This document shows positions 26,992 through 36,289 of a stretch of DNA of 45,393 nucleotides, in pieces. Numbering within the stretch: position 1 is the stretch's first letter; each line of letters starts with the position of its first letter. The position numbers were made by a program, and so were the translations under genes. The DNA comes from an uncultured Wenzhouxiangella sp. (GTDB lineage: Bacteria; Pseudomonadota; Gammaproteobacteria; Xanthomonadales; Wenzhouxiangellaceae): NCBI GenBank assembly GCA_913057195.1, contig CAJXNL010000017.1, forward strand, positions 1-45,393. The letters run 5' to 3'. The notes beneath the pieces are model-generated. The model was not told the DNA's origin and did no database searches. It worked only from the letters and a program-made list of their open reading frames with translations.

Positions 26992-28271
26992 CCCAATCAA
27001 CGGTTCGGCGCATTGCCATTATCGGGGGCACTCGGATCCCTTTTTGTCGATCAAATACGCTGTATGGCGAACAGAGTAACCTGGATATGCTGACCGCGGC
27101 CCTAGAAGGGGTGGTCCAGCGCTATGGCCTGTCCGGGAAAAGGGTTGATGAAGTCGTGGCCGGCGCGGTCACCACCCACTCCAAGGACTGGAACTTGGCA
27201 CGTGAGGCGGTGCTCTCAACGAGCCTGTCGGCGCATACGCCCGGCATCACGCTGCAGCAGGCCTGCGGCACCAGCCTTCAGGCAGCGCTCATGTCAGGCG
27301 CTAAAATCGCCTCAGGCCAAATTGAATGCGCCATCGTCGCGGGCACCGACACCACCAGTGATGTGCCCGTGGTGTTCCAGGAGCGATTTGCCAAGCGCTT
27401 GGTGGCCCTTTCGCGCGCCCGATCATTCGCGCAAAAGCGTCAAGCGTTTAAAGGCTTTAAGCTCTCAGAGCTGACCCCCCAGCCACCACGCAACGCCGAA
27501 CCTCGCACTGGACTGTCAATGGGCCAGCACTGTGAGCGGATGGCCAAAGGCTGGGACATCTCAAGACAGGCGCAAGATGAACTCACTCTCGAAAGCCACC
27601 AAAAGGCTGCTCAGGCTTGGGATGAAGGCTTCTTTGACGAGTTGGTCATTCCCCACGCCGGAGTCTTGCGCGACAACATCGTCCGGCCGGACACCAATCT
27701 GGACAAACTCAGTTCACTCAAGCCGGCGTTTGATAAGAAAGCGGGAACACTCACCGCAGGCAACAGCACCACCTTGAGCGATGGGTCAGCGGCCCTGTTG
27801 TTGGCCTCAGAGGAGTGGGCGAAGGCCAACAACCTCCCCATCATGGCTTATCTGGTCGCCGGTCAAACCAGTGCGATTGATCACGTCGAGGCCGAGCAAG
27901 GGCTATTGATGGCGCCCACCGTGGCGGTATCAAATCTTTTAGATAGCTTGAATTTAAAACTTCAAGACTTTGATTTTTATGAGATTCATGAAGCGTTTGC
28001 CGCGCAGGTCTTGTGCACACTGAAAGCATGGGAATCAGATCAATATTGCCGGGATCAGTTGGGACGCGCCCAGGCGCTTGGGGCAATTGACCGATCAAAA
28101 ATGAACGTACGCGGTGGTTCAATTGCCATTGGCCACCCATTCGCTGCCACAGGCGCCCGCATTGTCTCTACCTTGGCTGCAATTTTGCAACAAGCCGGCT
28201 CAGGTCGCGGACTGATCTCAGTGTGCACCGCCGGGGGCATGGGGGTGGCTGCGGTGATTGAGCGCGAGTAA
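26988..28271 (+). CDS. fadI: Acetyl-CoA C-acyltransferase (3-ketoacyl-CoA thiolase)
   Basis: The thiolase cleaves 3-ketoacyl-CoA and forms a complex with the FadJ-type subunit. The 427-residue protein has the nucleophilic Cys in QQACGTSLQA (near residue 92), a His in EIHEAFAAQ, the RGGSIAIGHPFAATGAR glycine-rich His segment and the second Cys in SVCTAGGMG. Its length is closer to FadI (436) than FadA (387), which is the basis for the symbol. It overlaps fadJ by four bases. Confidence 0.93.
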   Translation: MTQSTVRRIAIIGGTRIPFCRSNTLYGEQSNLDMLTAALEGVVQRYGLSGKRVDEVVAGAVTTHSKDWNLAREAVLSTSLSAHTPGITLQQACGTSLQAALMSGAKIASGQIECAIVAGTDTTSDVPVVFQERFAKRLVALSRARSFAQKRQAFKGFKLSELTPQPPRNAEPRTGLSMGQHCERMAKGWDISRQAQDELTLESHQKAAQAWDEGFFDELVIPHAGVLRDNIVRPDTNLDKLSSLKPAFDKKAGTLTAGNSTTLSDGSAALLLASEEWAKANNLPIMAYLVAGQTSAIDHVEAEQGLLMAPTVAVSNLLDSLNLKLQDFDFYEIHEAFAAQVLCTLKAWESDQYCRDQLGRAQALGAIDRSKMNVRGGSIAIGHPFAATGARIVSTLAAILQQAGSGRGLISVCTAGGMGVAAVIERE

Positions 28272-28275
28272 GCCG

Positions 28276-28290
28276 AAGCGTCGCGCGCTT
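28276..28290. terminator. Short hairpin between convergent fadI and folD
   Basis: AAGCG (28276-28280) pairs with CGCTT (28286-28290) around TCGCG. No T-run follows on either strand, so it is at best a weak bidirectional stop in the 31-base gap. Confidence 0.25.
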
Positions 28291-28302
28291 TAGCCAAGCC
28301 GT

Positions 28303-29211
28303 TTAGGCGTTGTGGTGGGTGGCTTTGAGGGCAAAATCGGCGGGGATAATCCCAGCCGCCTGCAGCGTATTTTGTAATAGCGTGGCCACAGTCATGGGTC
28401 CGACACCCCCAGGAACAGGGGTGATCCAGCTGGCCTTTTGACGCGCGCGCTCAAAATCCAGATCGCCCCGAAGCCGGCCGTCCTCGTCGCGGTGAATCCC
28501 AATGTCCACGACCACAGTGCCTGGCGCAATCCAGTCAGGATCAATCAAATCAGCCCGGCCTACGGCCACACACAGAATGCCGGCGCGTCCGACGTGCTTT
28601 TTGAGGTCTCGCGTAAAACGGTGCGCGATCGTTACCGTCGCGCCTGCGAGCAGCAGCTCGAGCATCAATGGGCGACCCACAATATTGGATGCCCCGACCA
28701 CCAGCGCCTCTTGACCCTTGGGATCCAACCGATAGTAGTTTAAAAGCGTGATCACACCGCGTGGCGTGCATGGCCGGATGGCTGGGGTGCGCTGCGCCAA
28801 TAACCCCATATTGGTGGGATGGAAACCGTCGACGTCTTTGCTCGGTGAGATCCGACGCGTCACTGCCGCGGCATTGATTCCTTCGGGCAATGGGAGCTGA
28901 ACCAAGATGCCGGCCACGCCTTCATCTTGATTGAGCTCATCAATGAGTGACAGCAAAGCCTCTTCAGTGACACTGGCAGGCAATCGATGAGCCAGTGAGC
29001 GAATGCCAACGCGCTCACAAGCCCTTATTTTGTGACCCACATACACTTCTGAAGCCGGATCGTCGCCCACCAAGACCACTGCCAGCCCGGGACGCGACCG
29101 GCCTTGGGCCACGTGCGCTTCAGTCACCTCCGCTAGGGCGTTGATCAGATGATCTGCGACCACCCGCCCATTGAGCATGTGCGCGGTGGCTTGGGTGTGG
29201 GGATTGGTCAT
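28303..29211 (-). CDS. folD: Methylenetetrahydrofolate dehydrogenase / cyclohydrolase
   Basis: FolD interconverts methylene-, methenyl- and formyl-tetrahydrofolate using NADP. The protein (302 residues from this start) shows VGDDPASEVYVGHK with the catalytic Lys, QLPLPEGI, KDVDGFHP, the GASNIVGRPL cofactor loop and TPVPGGVGPMTVATLL. Candidate starts are GTG/ATG at 29235, ATG at 29211 and ATG at 29178. None has a Shine-Dalgarno. I chose 29211 because a TACAAT box ends six bases before it, so this ATG could be the first codon of a leaderless transcript. It is convergent with fadI and lies 42 bases downstream of der, so it may also be read through from there. Confidence 0.95.
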   Translation of the reverse strand: MTNPHTQATAHMLNGRVVADHLINALAEVTEAHVAQGRSRPGLAVVLVGDDPASEVYVGHKIRACERVGIRSLAHRLPASVTEEALLSLIDELNQDEGVAGILVQLPLPEGINAAAVTRRISPSKDVDGFHPTNMGLLAQRTPAIRPCTPRGVITLLNYYRLDPKGQEALVVGASNIVGRPLMLELLLAGATVTIAHRFTRDLKKHVGRAGILCVAVGRADLIDPDWIAPGTVVVDIGIHRDEDGRLRGDLDFERARQKASWITPVPGGVGPMTVATLLQNTLQAAGIIPADFALKATHHNA

Positions 29212-29217
29212 GGGCAC

Positions 29218-29223
29218 ATTGTA
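29218..29223 (-). promoter_or_regulatory. Candidate folD -10 element abutting the start codon
   Basis: TACAAT on the minus strand, followed by six bases (GTGCCC) and then the ATG at 29211. Initiation seven bases downstream would fall on the A of the ATG. No clear -35 hexamer is visible. Confidence 0.4.
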
Positions 29224-29253
29224 GCGCCATTGCATGTCTGGAGGGCCTGATGG

Positions 29254-30651
29254 CTATTTTGACCGGCGGCGAAGATGTCTGCGGCGTCGGCGTTTTTGCA
29301 CTTGTCGAGGCGTGAGCGTATTGCGCCGTCCAGCGTAAGGGTTCTCAGGCGCTTTAAAGCGCAGTCCCACGGGAACGCCGGTTAAATCGAATGCGTTACG
29401 GAATTGATTCACAAGATACCGTTTGTAGGGTTCTTTGAGCGCCTCTGTCCGAGTGCCATGGATGACAATGCGGGTGGGATACAGACCCCCCATGTGGGCA
29501 TAGCGCAATTTGGGACGCAGCCGCTCACCTCCTCCAGGAGGGTGGGCCTCAACGGCACGCCGCAACACCTGGGTGAGCTGTGAGGTGGGCAACTCTTGGT
29601 CCGCCAATTGATGAACATGGTCAATTGCGTCGGTCAATTCCCCCAATCCTGAGCCATGCAGGGCCGAAATCGTCACCACCGGGGCAAACAGCGCAAACGG
29701 CAGCCGCAACTCAATGGCTTGAAGACACTGTTGACGACCATGACTATCCAGGCTGTCCCACTTATTCAGTGCCAAAATCAGCGCTCGCCCTGCCTCGATG
29801 ATGTGTCCGGCCAGGCGCGCATCCTGCTCGCTGACCCCCGCTTGCGCATCCATCACCAGCACCACAATCTCTGCTTGATCCATCGCTTGCATCGCTTTGA
29901 GCGTGCTCAAGCGCTCAAGATCTTTTTGCGCGCTTCGGCGGCGTCGGATTCCGGCAGTATCGACCACTTGGTATCGCTGGCCATCGCGCTCAACCGAGGC
30001 GTGGACGGGATCTCGAGTCGTGCCAGGGAGGTCACTGGCCAACGCCCGCTGCTCGCCAACGAACCGGTTCAGCAAAGTCGACTTGCCTGCGTTGGGCCGA
30101 CCGAGAAGCGCCAATCGAATGCCTTCTTCATCGGGCACTTCAGGCTCGTCATGCTTGGGCAATTGACTGGCAACACTCACCGCCAGGGCGTCAAGGCCGC
30201 GCCGGTGCGCAGCGGCGATGGCGCAACTGTTTGACAATCCGAGCTCGCCAGACTCTCCCATCGCCAACTCCACCTGCATGCCATCGGTTTTGTTGATGGC
30301 ATGCACAATGGGTTTGCTGGTTCGCCGCAGGCGTTGAACAATGTCGAAGTCACCTGGCATCAAGCCCGCTTGGCCATCGGTGACAAACACCAAAACGTCG
30401 GCCTGGTCAATCGCGGCTTGAGTTTGGTCTTGAGCGGCCTGATCGAGCGGCTGGTCAGCGGCCTCAAGCCCACCAGTATCGATCAAAATAACGCGCTCAC
30501 CGGCCAGCTCGGCACGCCCATAGATCCGATCCCGAGTAACACCTGGACTGTCTGCCACCAAAGCATCCCGACGTCGGGTGAGCGCATTAAAAAGGGTGGA
30601 CTTGCCGACGTTTGGTCGGCCAACAATGACGACTACGCCAGGCTGGCTCAC
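29254..30651 (-). CDS. der: Ribosome biogenesis GTPase Der (EngA)
   Basis: Der is an essential double GTPase for 50S subunit assembly. The 465-residue protein has two G domains (GRPNVGKS at 11-18 with NKTD at 120-123; GRPNAGKS at 184-191 with NKWD), DTGG and DTAG switch II motifs, and a C-terminal KH-like domain ending in a very basic QKRRRRRHLRRRSK tail. It uses a GTG start with GGAG seven bases upstream, just after the bamB stop. The context (hisS, yfgM, bamB, der) matches E. coli. Confidence 0.97.
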   Translation of the reverse strand: MSQPGVVVIVGRPNVGKSTLFNALTRRRDALVADSPGVTRDRIYGRAELAGERVILIDTGGLEAADQPLDQAAQDQTQAAIDQADVLVFVTDGQAGLMPGDFDIVQRLRRTSKPIVHAINKTDGMQVELAMGESGELGLSNSCAIAAAHRRGLDALAVSVASQLPKHDEPEVPDEEGIRLALLGRPNAGKSTLLNRFVGEQRALASDLPGTTRDPVHASVERDGQRYQVVDTAGIRRRRSAQKDLERLSTLKAMQAMDQAEIVVLVMDAQAGVSEQDARLAGHIIEAGRALILALNKWDSLDSHGRQQCLQAIELRLPFALFAPVVTISALHGSGLGELTDAIDHVHQLADQELPTSQLTQVLRRAVEAHPPGGGERLRPKLRYAHMGGLYPTRIVIHGTRTEALKEPYKRYLVNQFRNAFDLTGVPVGLRFKAPENPYAGRRNTLTPRQVQKRRRRRHLRRRSK

Positions 30652-30663
30652 CGCCCTACTCCA

Positions 30664-31833
30664 TTAAGGGCGGGCTTGCCAAGCGGTCAATTGGCCCCCA
30701 GTGTCCAGCACAAAAGCGGTGTTGCCAACAACCAAAGGCGCGGCCTGAGCTGGATCGGATCCGGCTCGCGTCCGGGCAACAAATTGACCTGAGTCGGTAT
30801 CAAGCCAGTGCATATAGCCCTCAAAATCGACGGTCAGCAAATGGTTGTTATAAAACACCGGGCGCGTGATATCGCGTCGCTCGAGGCGAGGTTCACGCCA
30901 CAAGGTCGCGCTGTTTTGCCGATCAACCAACCACACCGCATCGTCTCGATCGGCAACCGCCAACTGGGTTCGTCGAAGACTCAAACCCTGCTCGGCACTG
31001 ACGTCCTTGATCCACAGCAAGCGGCCTGATGTTATCGCCACGGCGGCCATGCGACCCTTATAGGTCACCACATACAGCGTGTTGCCAACAATGGCCATTG
31101 GCCCATCAATGTCAGTCAGTCGCTCCAGCTCTGTTCGACCCTCGGGATCGCTGATGCGTTGCTCCCAAACCAAGGTGCCATCATCAGCGCGAATGGCGGC
31201 GACCACGCCATCATCAAAGCCCAAATAAATCCGACCCGCTCTGGCCACTGGGGCACTGTTGCCCCGGAGCGTCAGCAGTGGTACGGACCGATCGTAAACC
31301 CAAGCACGACGGCCCGTGTCACGGTCGAATCCATACACTCGACCATCCAACACCCGCACGACCACCTTGTCATCAGCCACGATCGGCGATGCCAAGATTT
31401 CGGAGCTGACTTCGCGCTGCCACACCAATTCGCCAGACTGTCGGTCCAGTACGGCAATTTGACCTTCAAAAGTGCCCACCAAAATTTGATCACCAGCGAT
31501 CACAGGCCCGGCTGAAATCGCCAAATTGGTCTCAAAGCGTCGGTCGACATTGCCGGTGATCGCATTAACTGCCACGACTTGGCCTTGCTCACCTGCGACC
31601 CAGACCCGCTCGTCGGCGTATGTCGGCGCAATGGCCGAGCGAGAACGACCGAAGTCATCAACCACCCGCTCAGACCACAGACGATCGACATTCAGACGCG
31701 GCTCGAAGGCGACCAACTCAGCCGGCGGCAGCGTGTCGTCATCACTGAACCAGCCCGACAATGTCTGACAGCCGGCCAAGCCGATGAGCGCGATCCCCGC
31801 GCCAAAAAGGCGAATGGCTCGAGAGACCATCAT
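30664..31833 (-). CDS. bamB: Outer membrane assembly lipoprotein BamB
   Basis: BamB is the beta-propeller lipoprotein of the BAM complex that folds outer membrane proteins. The 389-residue protein has a lipoprotein signal with lipobox LAG-Cys22 and then repeated propeller blades of the form VYGFDRDTGRRAWVY, GELVWQREV and YLGFDDGVVAAIRADDGTLVWE (PQQ-like repeats). Residues after Cys22 are TLSG, compatible with sorting to the outer membrane. Its ATG overlaps the yfgM stop. Confidence 0.95.
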   Translation of the reverse strand: MMVSRAIRLFGAGIALIGLAGCQTLSGWFSDDDTLPPAELVAFEPRLNVDRLWSERVVDDFGRSRSAIAPTYADERVWVAGEQGQVVAVNAITGNVDRRFETNLAISAGPVIAGDQILVGTFEGQIAVLDRQSGELVWQREVSSEILASPIVADDKVVVRVLDGRVYGFDRDTGRRAWVYDRSVPLLTLRGNSAPVARAGRIYLGFDDGVVAAIRADDGTLVWEQRISDPEGRTELERLTDIDGPMAIVGNTLYVVTYKGRMAAVAITSGRLLWIKDVSAEQGLSLRRTQLAVADRDDAVWLVDRQNSATLWREPRLERRDITRPVFYNNHLLTVDFEGYMHWLDTDSGQFVARTRAGSDPAQAAPLVVGNTAFVLDTGGQLTAWQARP

Positions 31834-32483
31834 GGCGTTTGTGCCGACATTTGACCCGGCCCGGTCGCGTCATATTTCATTTGCAAAAGGCTGCTGCCAA
31901 AACCCATGTCCTCCGGCGCATCCAGGGCTTGTTCATAGGCACTCCGAGCCTGTTCAAGCTCGCCCAAGTCGTAATGCACGTCCCCGCGCGCCTCTGCCCA
32001 TGCCCCCTCATAACCGACGGGTGCAGCATCGCTTAAGACCGACAGCGCCGCTTGATGATCACCTTGGGCGGTGAGCAACCGCGCCAGACGTAACCCCACC
32101 AGGCCTTTCATTGATCCGAGTCCGCCGGCATCCCAAAGCGCTTGATACAAAGCCGTCGCCGGTGCCAGCCGACCGGCGTCGACATACCCCGTGGCCATGC
32201 TCATTGTCGCCAGCCAATAAAAGCCGTCGTCAGCAATGGCTTCCAAACGCTCGTAGTAATCCTCTGCCATCTCAAGTTCACCTGAATCAACCAGCTGCTG
32301 AATGGTGTTGAGGTAATTGGCCGCTGCGTTTTGATTGCTGAGCTGGCTGGCTTGGTACTGTTGAAATCCGAAAACGCCACCCAACGCCAATACAACAGCC
32401 AGAACGATGCTGACGCCATTGCTTTGTAACCAGCGCCGAACGCGCTCGCCTTGTTCGTGATCATCATAGAGTTCAACGGCCAT
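31830..32483 (-). CDS. yfgM: YfgM family periplasmic TPR protein
   Basis: YfgM is an inner-membrane anchored protein with a periplasmic TPR domain that works near the Sec translocon with PpiD. The 217-residue protein starts with a cytoplasmic segment (EQGERVRRWLQSNG), one membrane helix (about residues 24-41) and then helical repeat pairs, including AWAEARGDVHYDLGELEQARSAYEQAL. An AAGGA ribosome site lies upstream. The location between hisS and bamB matches the E. coli order. Confidence 0.92.
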   Translation of the reverse strand: MAVELYDDHEQGERVRRWLQSNGVSIVLAVVLALGGVFGFQQYQASQLSNQNAAANYLNTIQQLVDSGELEMAEDYYERLEAIADDGFYWLATMSMATGYVDAGRLAPATALYQALWDAGGLGSMKGLVGLRLARLLTAQGDHQAALSVLSDAAPVGYEGAWAEARGDVHYDLGELEQARSAYEQALDAPEDMGFGSSLLQMKYDATGPGQMSAQTP

Positions 32484-32519
32484 TTGGGGCGATTCCTTAT
32501 CCAGTCGAGTGATGGCTCA

Positions 32520-33776
32520 TCATTGTGAAGCCAGATATTGTGCCAGATCCGCTCTCGAGACGTGCCTTTGAGGTTGGTCTGAGCGAAGATCTTTCACCAG
32601 TACGGTGCCATCCGCAAGCTCTTGCTCACCAATGATCAGTGCCCATCGGGCGCCGGCACGGTCGGCACGCTTTAACTGTGACTTTAAACTCCCGCCTGGT
32701 AGATCGACGCCTACGGCCAAGTCAGGCAGCGCATCACGCAAAGCCTCGGCGGCTGTCATCAGCGTGGCGCGCTCAACACCGCCAACGAAATAGGCCGCCA
32801 CAGGTGGCTCGGGTGTGTCACCACAAAGCGCCAACAGCGCCAGCAAACGTTCTGCCCCCATCGCAAAGCCAATGCCAGGCACATCCTTGCCACCCGCCAT
32901 GCCCACCAAACCATCGTAACGCCCTCCGGCACACACCGTCCCTTGCGCCCCCAAATCATCGGTCACCCACTCGAAAACGGTCCGACAATAATAATCCAGA
33001 CCGCGAACCAGGCCAGGGTTAATGGTGTACTGAATGCCCAATGCATCAAGCGTTTCGGTGAGCGAGCGAAAATGCGCCCGCGCGTCATCCCCCAAGCATG
33101 TGTCAAAACGGGGTGCGTTGGCCATGATGGCTTGCGTTTGCGCCACTTTCGAGTCAAAAATGCGCAAGGGGTTGCTTTGCATGCGCCGCTGACTGTCGGC
33201 ATCCAATTGACTTTCAAAAGGCTCGAGGTAGTCGATCAGCTGCTGGCGATATTGCCGGCGGTCCTCAGGATCACCCAGAGAGTTGATTTCCAGTCGAATA
33301 TGCTCTGCCACACCCAGTTCACGCCAGAGTCGTTCCACCATGGCGATCAACTCGGCATCGATGCTGGGGGTCTCTAACCCAAATACCTCGGCCCCGAATT
33401 GATGGAACTGTCGCTGACGACCGCGCTGTGGCCGCTCGTGCCGGAACATCGGCCCCTGGTACCAAACCTTCAACCCCGGTGGGTTCAACAGGCCATGCTG
33501 AATCACCGATCTCACCACCGCGGCCGTTCCCTCAGGCCGCAGGCTCAGTGAGTCACCGTTGCGGTCTGAAAAGCTATACATCTCCTTTTCAACAACGTCG
33601 GTGCTTTGACCGATGGCCTGGGTAAACACCTCGGTGTGCTCCACAATCGGCACCCGAATTTCTTTGAATTGATAACGATCAAAAAGCTGCGCCACTTTGG
33701 CCTCAAGCCGCCGCCAAGCACCGCTTTGATCGGGCAAAATATCGTGCATGCCCCGTATGGATTGACGTGGGCTCAT
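32520..33776 (-). CDS. hisS: Histidyl-tRNA synthetase
   Basis: HisS charges tRNA-His. The 418-residue class II synthetase has motif 2 (FRHERPQRGRQRQFHQFG), the histidine-specific LVRGLDYYCRTVFEW, motif 3 (GIGFAMGAERLL) and a C-terminal anticodon-binding domain. The ATG overlaps the rodZ stop as ATGA. In E. coli ispG lies between rodZ and hisS; it is absent here. Confidence 0.97.
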   Translation of the reverse strand: MSPRQSIRGMHDILPDQSGAWRRLEAKVAQLFDRYQFKEIRVPIVEHTEVFTQAIGQSTDVVEKEMYSFSDRNGDSLSLRPEGTAAVVRSVIQHGLLNPPGLKVWYQGPMFRHERPQRGRQRQFHQFGAEVFGLETPSIDAELIAMVERLWRELGVAEHIRLEINSLGDPEDRRQYRQQLIDYLEPFESQLDADSQRRMQSNPLRIFDSKVAQTQAIMANAPRFDTCLGDDARAHFRSLTETLDALGIQYTINPGLVRGLDYYCRTVFEWVTDDLGAQGTVCAGGRYDGLVGMAGGKDVPGIGFAMGAERLLALLALCGDTPEPPVAAYFVGGVERATLMTAAEALRDALPDLAVGVDLPGGSLKSQLKRADRAGARWALIIGEQELADGTVLVKDLRSDQPQRHVSRADLAQYLASQ

Positions 33777-34672
33777 GGCTTGCGCTCCACCTGACCGTTG
33801 GCCAAAACCCGAAGCTTGGTCAACCCCACAGCGTCGTTGGGCTGCTCATTCCTCGACAAATAATCAATCGATTGGCCATTCAAGGTCATCTCGACGGCAC
33901 CACCTTTCCCCAACAGCACATCAAAAGGCGCCTCACCTTCATACCGCTGGGTCGCATTTTTGCGCAGCAGATTGTGCTCCAATCGCTTGCCCGTGGCATC
34001 TTCCACCTCAACCCAAGTGTCTTCATTCAAACGCAGCGTAAGCTGTTGATTGGTTGATGCAACCAAAGAGGCGTTGGTCGCAGAACTCGATGCAAGCGCA
34101 GAGGCGCCATCAATCCCCAAACCATTCGGCTGGGTTGATTGATCAGCCGCGGGTCGCTGAGAGCGGGGTCGACGCGGCAGCTGGCTGGCTTGAATCATCC
34201 GGCTGCGTCGCTTAGTTGTTTTTTCTTCTATTAAAGGCTTGGCAAGTTCAGCTGGACCCTCTATGCCCTGGGTCAACCAAGTGGCACTGTGATTGATGCC
34301 AAACCACAACAACGGCGGCACCACCACCATTGAAACCAGCATATAACGCAGCCAGCTGAGGGACTGGTTGAACCAATGACCACGGGGCGCCGTATTCACC
34401 GACGCCATGACCGGCTGAATGTCAGGTGGGGCCGACGGCGGCCCCAGATTCTCATCCATCCCAACGAGCGCAAGATAGCGCTTGAGAAAGGCGTCTCGGT
34501 AAATCGGCGCCAACCCCTCCCCTGCGTTGCATTCAAGTTGTTCAACAAGCGCCTGGCTCGCCCCAATTCGATCGGCCACCTCGGCGCCCGACCAGCCTTG
34601 GGCAAGGCGTGCTTCGCGCAACGCCTGACCGATGGCTTCATGATTTGACTGCGGCGCTGAAAAAACGCTCAT
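33773..34672 (-). CDS. rodZ: Cytoskeleton protein RodZ
   Basis: RodZ links MreB to the cell-wall elongation machinery. The 299-residue protein has an N-terminal Cro/C1-like helix-turn-helix domain (IGQALREARLAQGWSGAEVADRIG), one membrane helix (about residues 108-128), a linker rich in Ser, Ala and basic residues, and a C-terminal DUF4115 beta domain (LTLRLNEDTWVEVEDATGKRL). Domain order and length are typical. It overlaps both rlmN and hisS by ATGA junctions. Confidence 0.93.
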   Translation of the reverse strand: MSVFSAPQSNHEAIGQALREARLAQGWSGAEVADRIGASQALVEQLECNAGEGLAPIYRDAFLKRYLALVGMDENLGPPSAPPDIQPVMASVNTAPRGHWFNQSLSWLRYMLVSMVVVPPLLWFGINHSATWLTQGIEGPAELAKPLIEEKTTKRRSRMIQASQLPRRPRSQRPAADQSTQPNGLGIDGASALASSSATNASLVASTNQQLTLRLNEDTWVEVEDATGKRLEHNLLRKNATQRYEGEAPFDVLLGKGGAVEMTLNGQSIDYLSRNEQPNDAVGLTKLRVLANGQVERKP

Positions 34673-35784
34673 GCCATCAACGCCTGTTTCGCCAATTGGG
34701 TTTGTACCAACCGACGCCTTTCGTTTGGACTGAGCACCTGCCCCACCAATTGGCCACAGGCAGCATCGATATCGTCACCGCGTGTTTTGCGGATTGTTGT
34801 GACGATGCCCGCGGTTCTCACCGCCATTTGGAAGGCATGCATGGTCTCATTACTGGAGGGCCGAAAAGGGGTGCCCGGGAACGGATTGAATGGGATCAAG
34901 TTGACTTTACAAGGCAGCGCATTGAGCAATCGCCTCAGCCCCTTGGCGTGTGACAACTGGTCATTGACCCCTTCAATCATGGTGTATTCAAAAGTGACCG
35001 ATCGGCGTTGATCATGGGCAACGTAGCGCCGACATGCCGCCATCAGATCGTCCAGTGGGTATTTTCGGTTGAGCGGAACCAGCCGCTGGCGAAGCTCGTT
35101 GGTGGGGGCATGCAAAGACACCGCCAACGCAAATTCCACGCCTTCAGCGAGTTGATCGATTCCAGGGACCACGCCTGCTGTGGAAATTGTGACCTTACGT
35201 GAGGCCAGACCATAGGCCAAATCATCGCGCAACAGCGCCAAGGCGGGTTTGACCGCGGTGAGATTGAGCAGCGGCTCTCCCATGCCCATAAACACAACGT
35301 TCGTGATTCTTGCCTGACCGCCTGTGAGCTGATCAAGCCGCTGTTTGGCAAACCAGACTTGACCAATGACCTCGTCCGGGCTCAAGTTTCGCTTGAACCC
35401 CTGTGTGGCGGTGGAGCAAAACGTGCAATTGAGCATGCAACCCACTTGAGATGAAATGCACAGCGTGCCTCTGCCCGTCTCTGGAATGAACACCGTTTCA
35501 ACTGCACTGCCGCCGCGTTCGGTCAGCAACCATTTCACACAGCCATCGCTGGACTCACTTTCACGGATTGCGCGCGGCACCTCAATGGTGGCCACCGCGC
35601 CCAGACGCAAACGCAGCTGGCGCGACAGATCGGTCATTTCAGCAAAGTCAGTGACGCCGCGCTGATGAATCCATTGCAACAATTGCCGAGCACGAAACGG
35701 CTTTTCGCCCAACTCGGCGAAAAACGCAATCAGGCCTTGTTGATCAAGGCCCAGCAAGTTGATCTTGTCACTTACCTGGGACAC
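34669..35784 (-). CDS. rlmN: Dual-specificity RNA methyltransferase RlmN
   Basis: RlmN methylates C2 of A2503 in 23S rRNA and A37 of some tRNAs using radical SAM chemistry. The 371-residue protein has the cluster motif Cys116-Cys120-Cys123 (CMLNCTFC), GMGEPLLN, and a C-terminal DIDAACGQL carrying the resolving Cys. The only plausible start is a GTG at 35784, inside the last codons of ndk, giving a 13-base overlap. The pilW gene usually between rlmN and rodZ is absent. Confidence 0.95.
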   Translation of the reverse strand: MSQVSDKINLLGLDQQGLIAFFAELGEKPFRARQLLQWIHQRGVTDFAEMTDLSRQLRLRLGAVATIEVPRAIRESESSDGCVKWLLTERGGSAVETVFIPETGRGTLCISSQVGCMLNCTFCSTATQGFKRNLSPDEVIGQVWFAKQRLDQLTGGQARITNVVFMGMGEPLLNLTAVKPALALLRDDLAYGLASRKVTISTAGVVPGIDQLAEGVEFALAVSLHAPTNELRQRLVPLNRKYPLDDLMAACRRYVAHDQRRSVTFEYTMIEGVNDQLSHAKGLRRLLNALPCKVNLIPFNPFPGTPFRPSSNETMHAFQMAVRTAGIVTTIRKTRGDDIDAACGQLVGQVLSPNERRRLVQTQLAKQALMA

Positions 35785-36191
35785 AGCTCGTCTGGCTTGA
35801 AGAAAAAGTCAATCTCAGTGGCGGCTGTTTCGGGCGCATCGGAGCCATGCACGGCGTTGGCGTCGATGCTTTTTGCAAAATCGGCACGGATGGTTCCCGC
35901 CGCCGCTTCTTCAGGGTTGGTGGCGCCCATCAATTCGCGGTTCTTGCTGATGGCATTGGGGCCTTCAAGCACTTGAATCATGACTGGACCAGAGCTCATA
36001 AACGCGACCAAGTCATTGAAAAAAGGCCGATCTTTATGCACCGCGTAAAAGCCCTCGGCTTCAGCTTTTGACAAATGTTTCATTTTTGCAGCGACGACGG
36101 TCAGGCCGGCCTTTTCAAACCGTGACAGGATCTCGCCAATGACATTTTTTTCGACAGCATCGGGCTTGATGATAGACAGAGTGCGTTCCAT
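35772..36191 (-). CDS. ndk: Nucleoside diphosphate kinase
   Basis: Ndk transfers the gamma phosphate between nucleotides. The 139-residue protein has the phospho-accepting His115 in [19 protein letters not shown] at the N-terminus and a PDE-containing C-terminus. An AAGGA site precedes the ATG. It heads the run ndk-rlmN-rodZ-hisS-yfgM-bamB-der. Confidence 0.97.
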   Translation of the reverse strand: MERTLSIIKPDAVEKNVIGEILSRFEKAGLTVVAAKMKHLSKAEAEGFYAVHKDRPFFNDLVAFMSSGPVMIQVLEGPNAISKNRELMGATNPEEAAAGTIRADFAKSIDANAVHGSDAPETAATEIDFFFKPDELCPR

Positions 36192-36236
36192 GGCTGATGT
36201 TTTCCTTGTGATTTCGAACAGTTACGAAAGCTTCCC

Positions 36237-36242
36237 ATAATA
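36237..36242 (-). promoter_or_regulatory. Candidate ndk -10 element
   Basis: TATTAT on the minus strand, about 45 bases upstream of the ndk ATG in the 98-base gap after ygfX. No good -35 is found at 16-18 bases, so it is tentative. Confidence 0.35.
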
Positions 36243-36289
36243 CTCCATATCTCAAGCCCCGTCACCGCCGATGACCGATTGATTGCGCG

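Noticed and set aside
29656-30234. 192-codon plus-strand frame inside der
   Set aside because: Antisense to der, which has both GTPase motif sets; no independent support.
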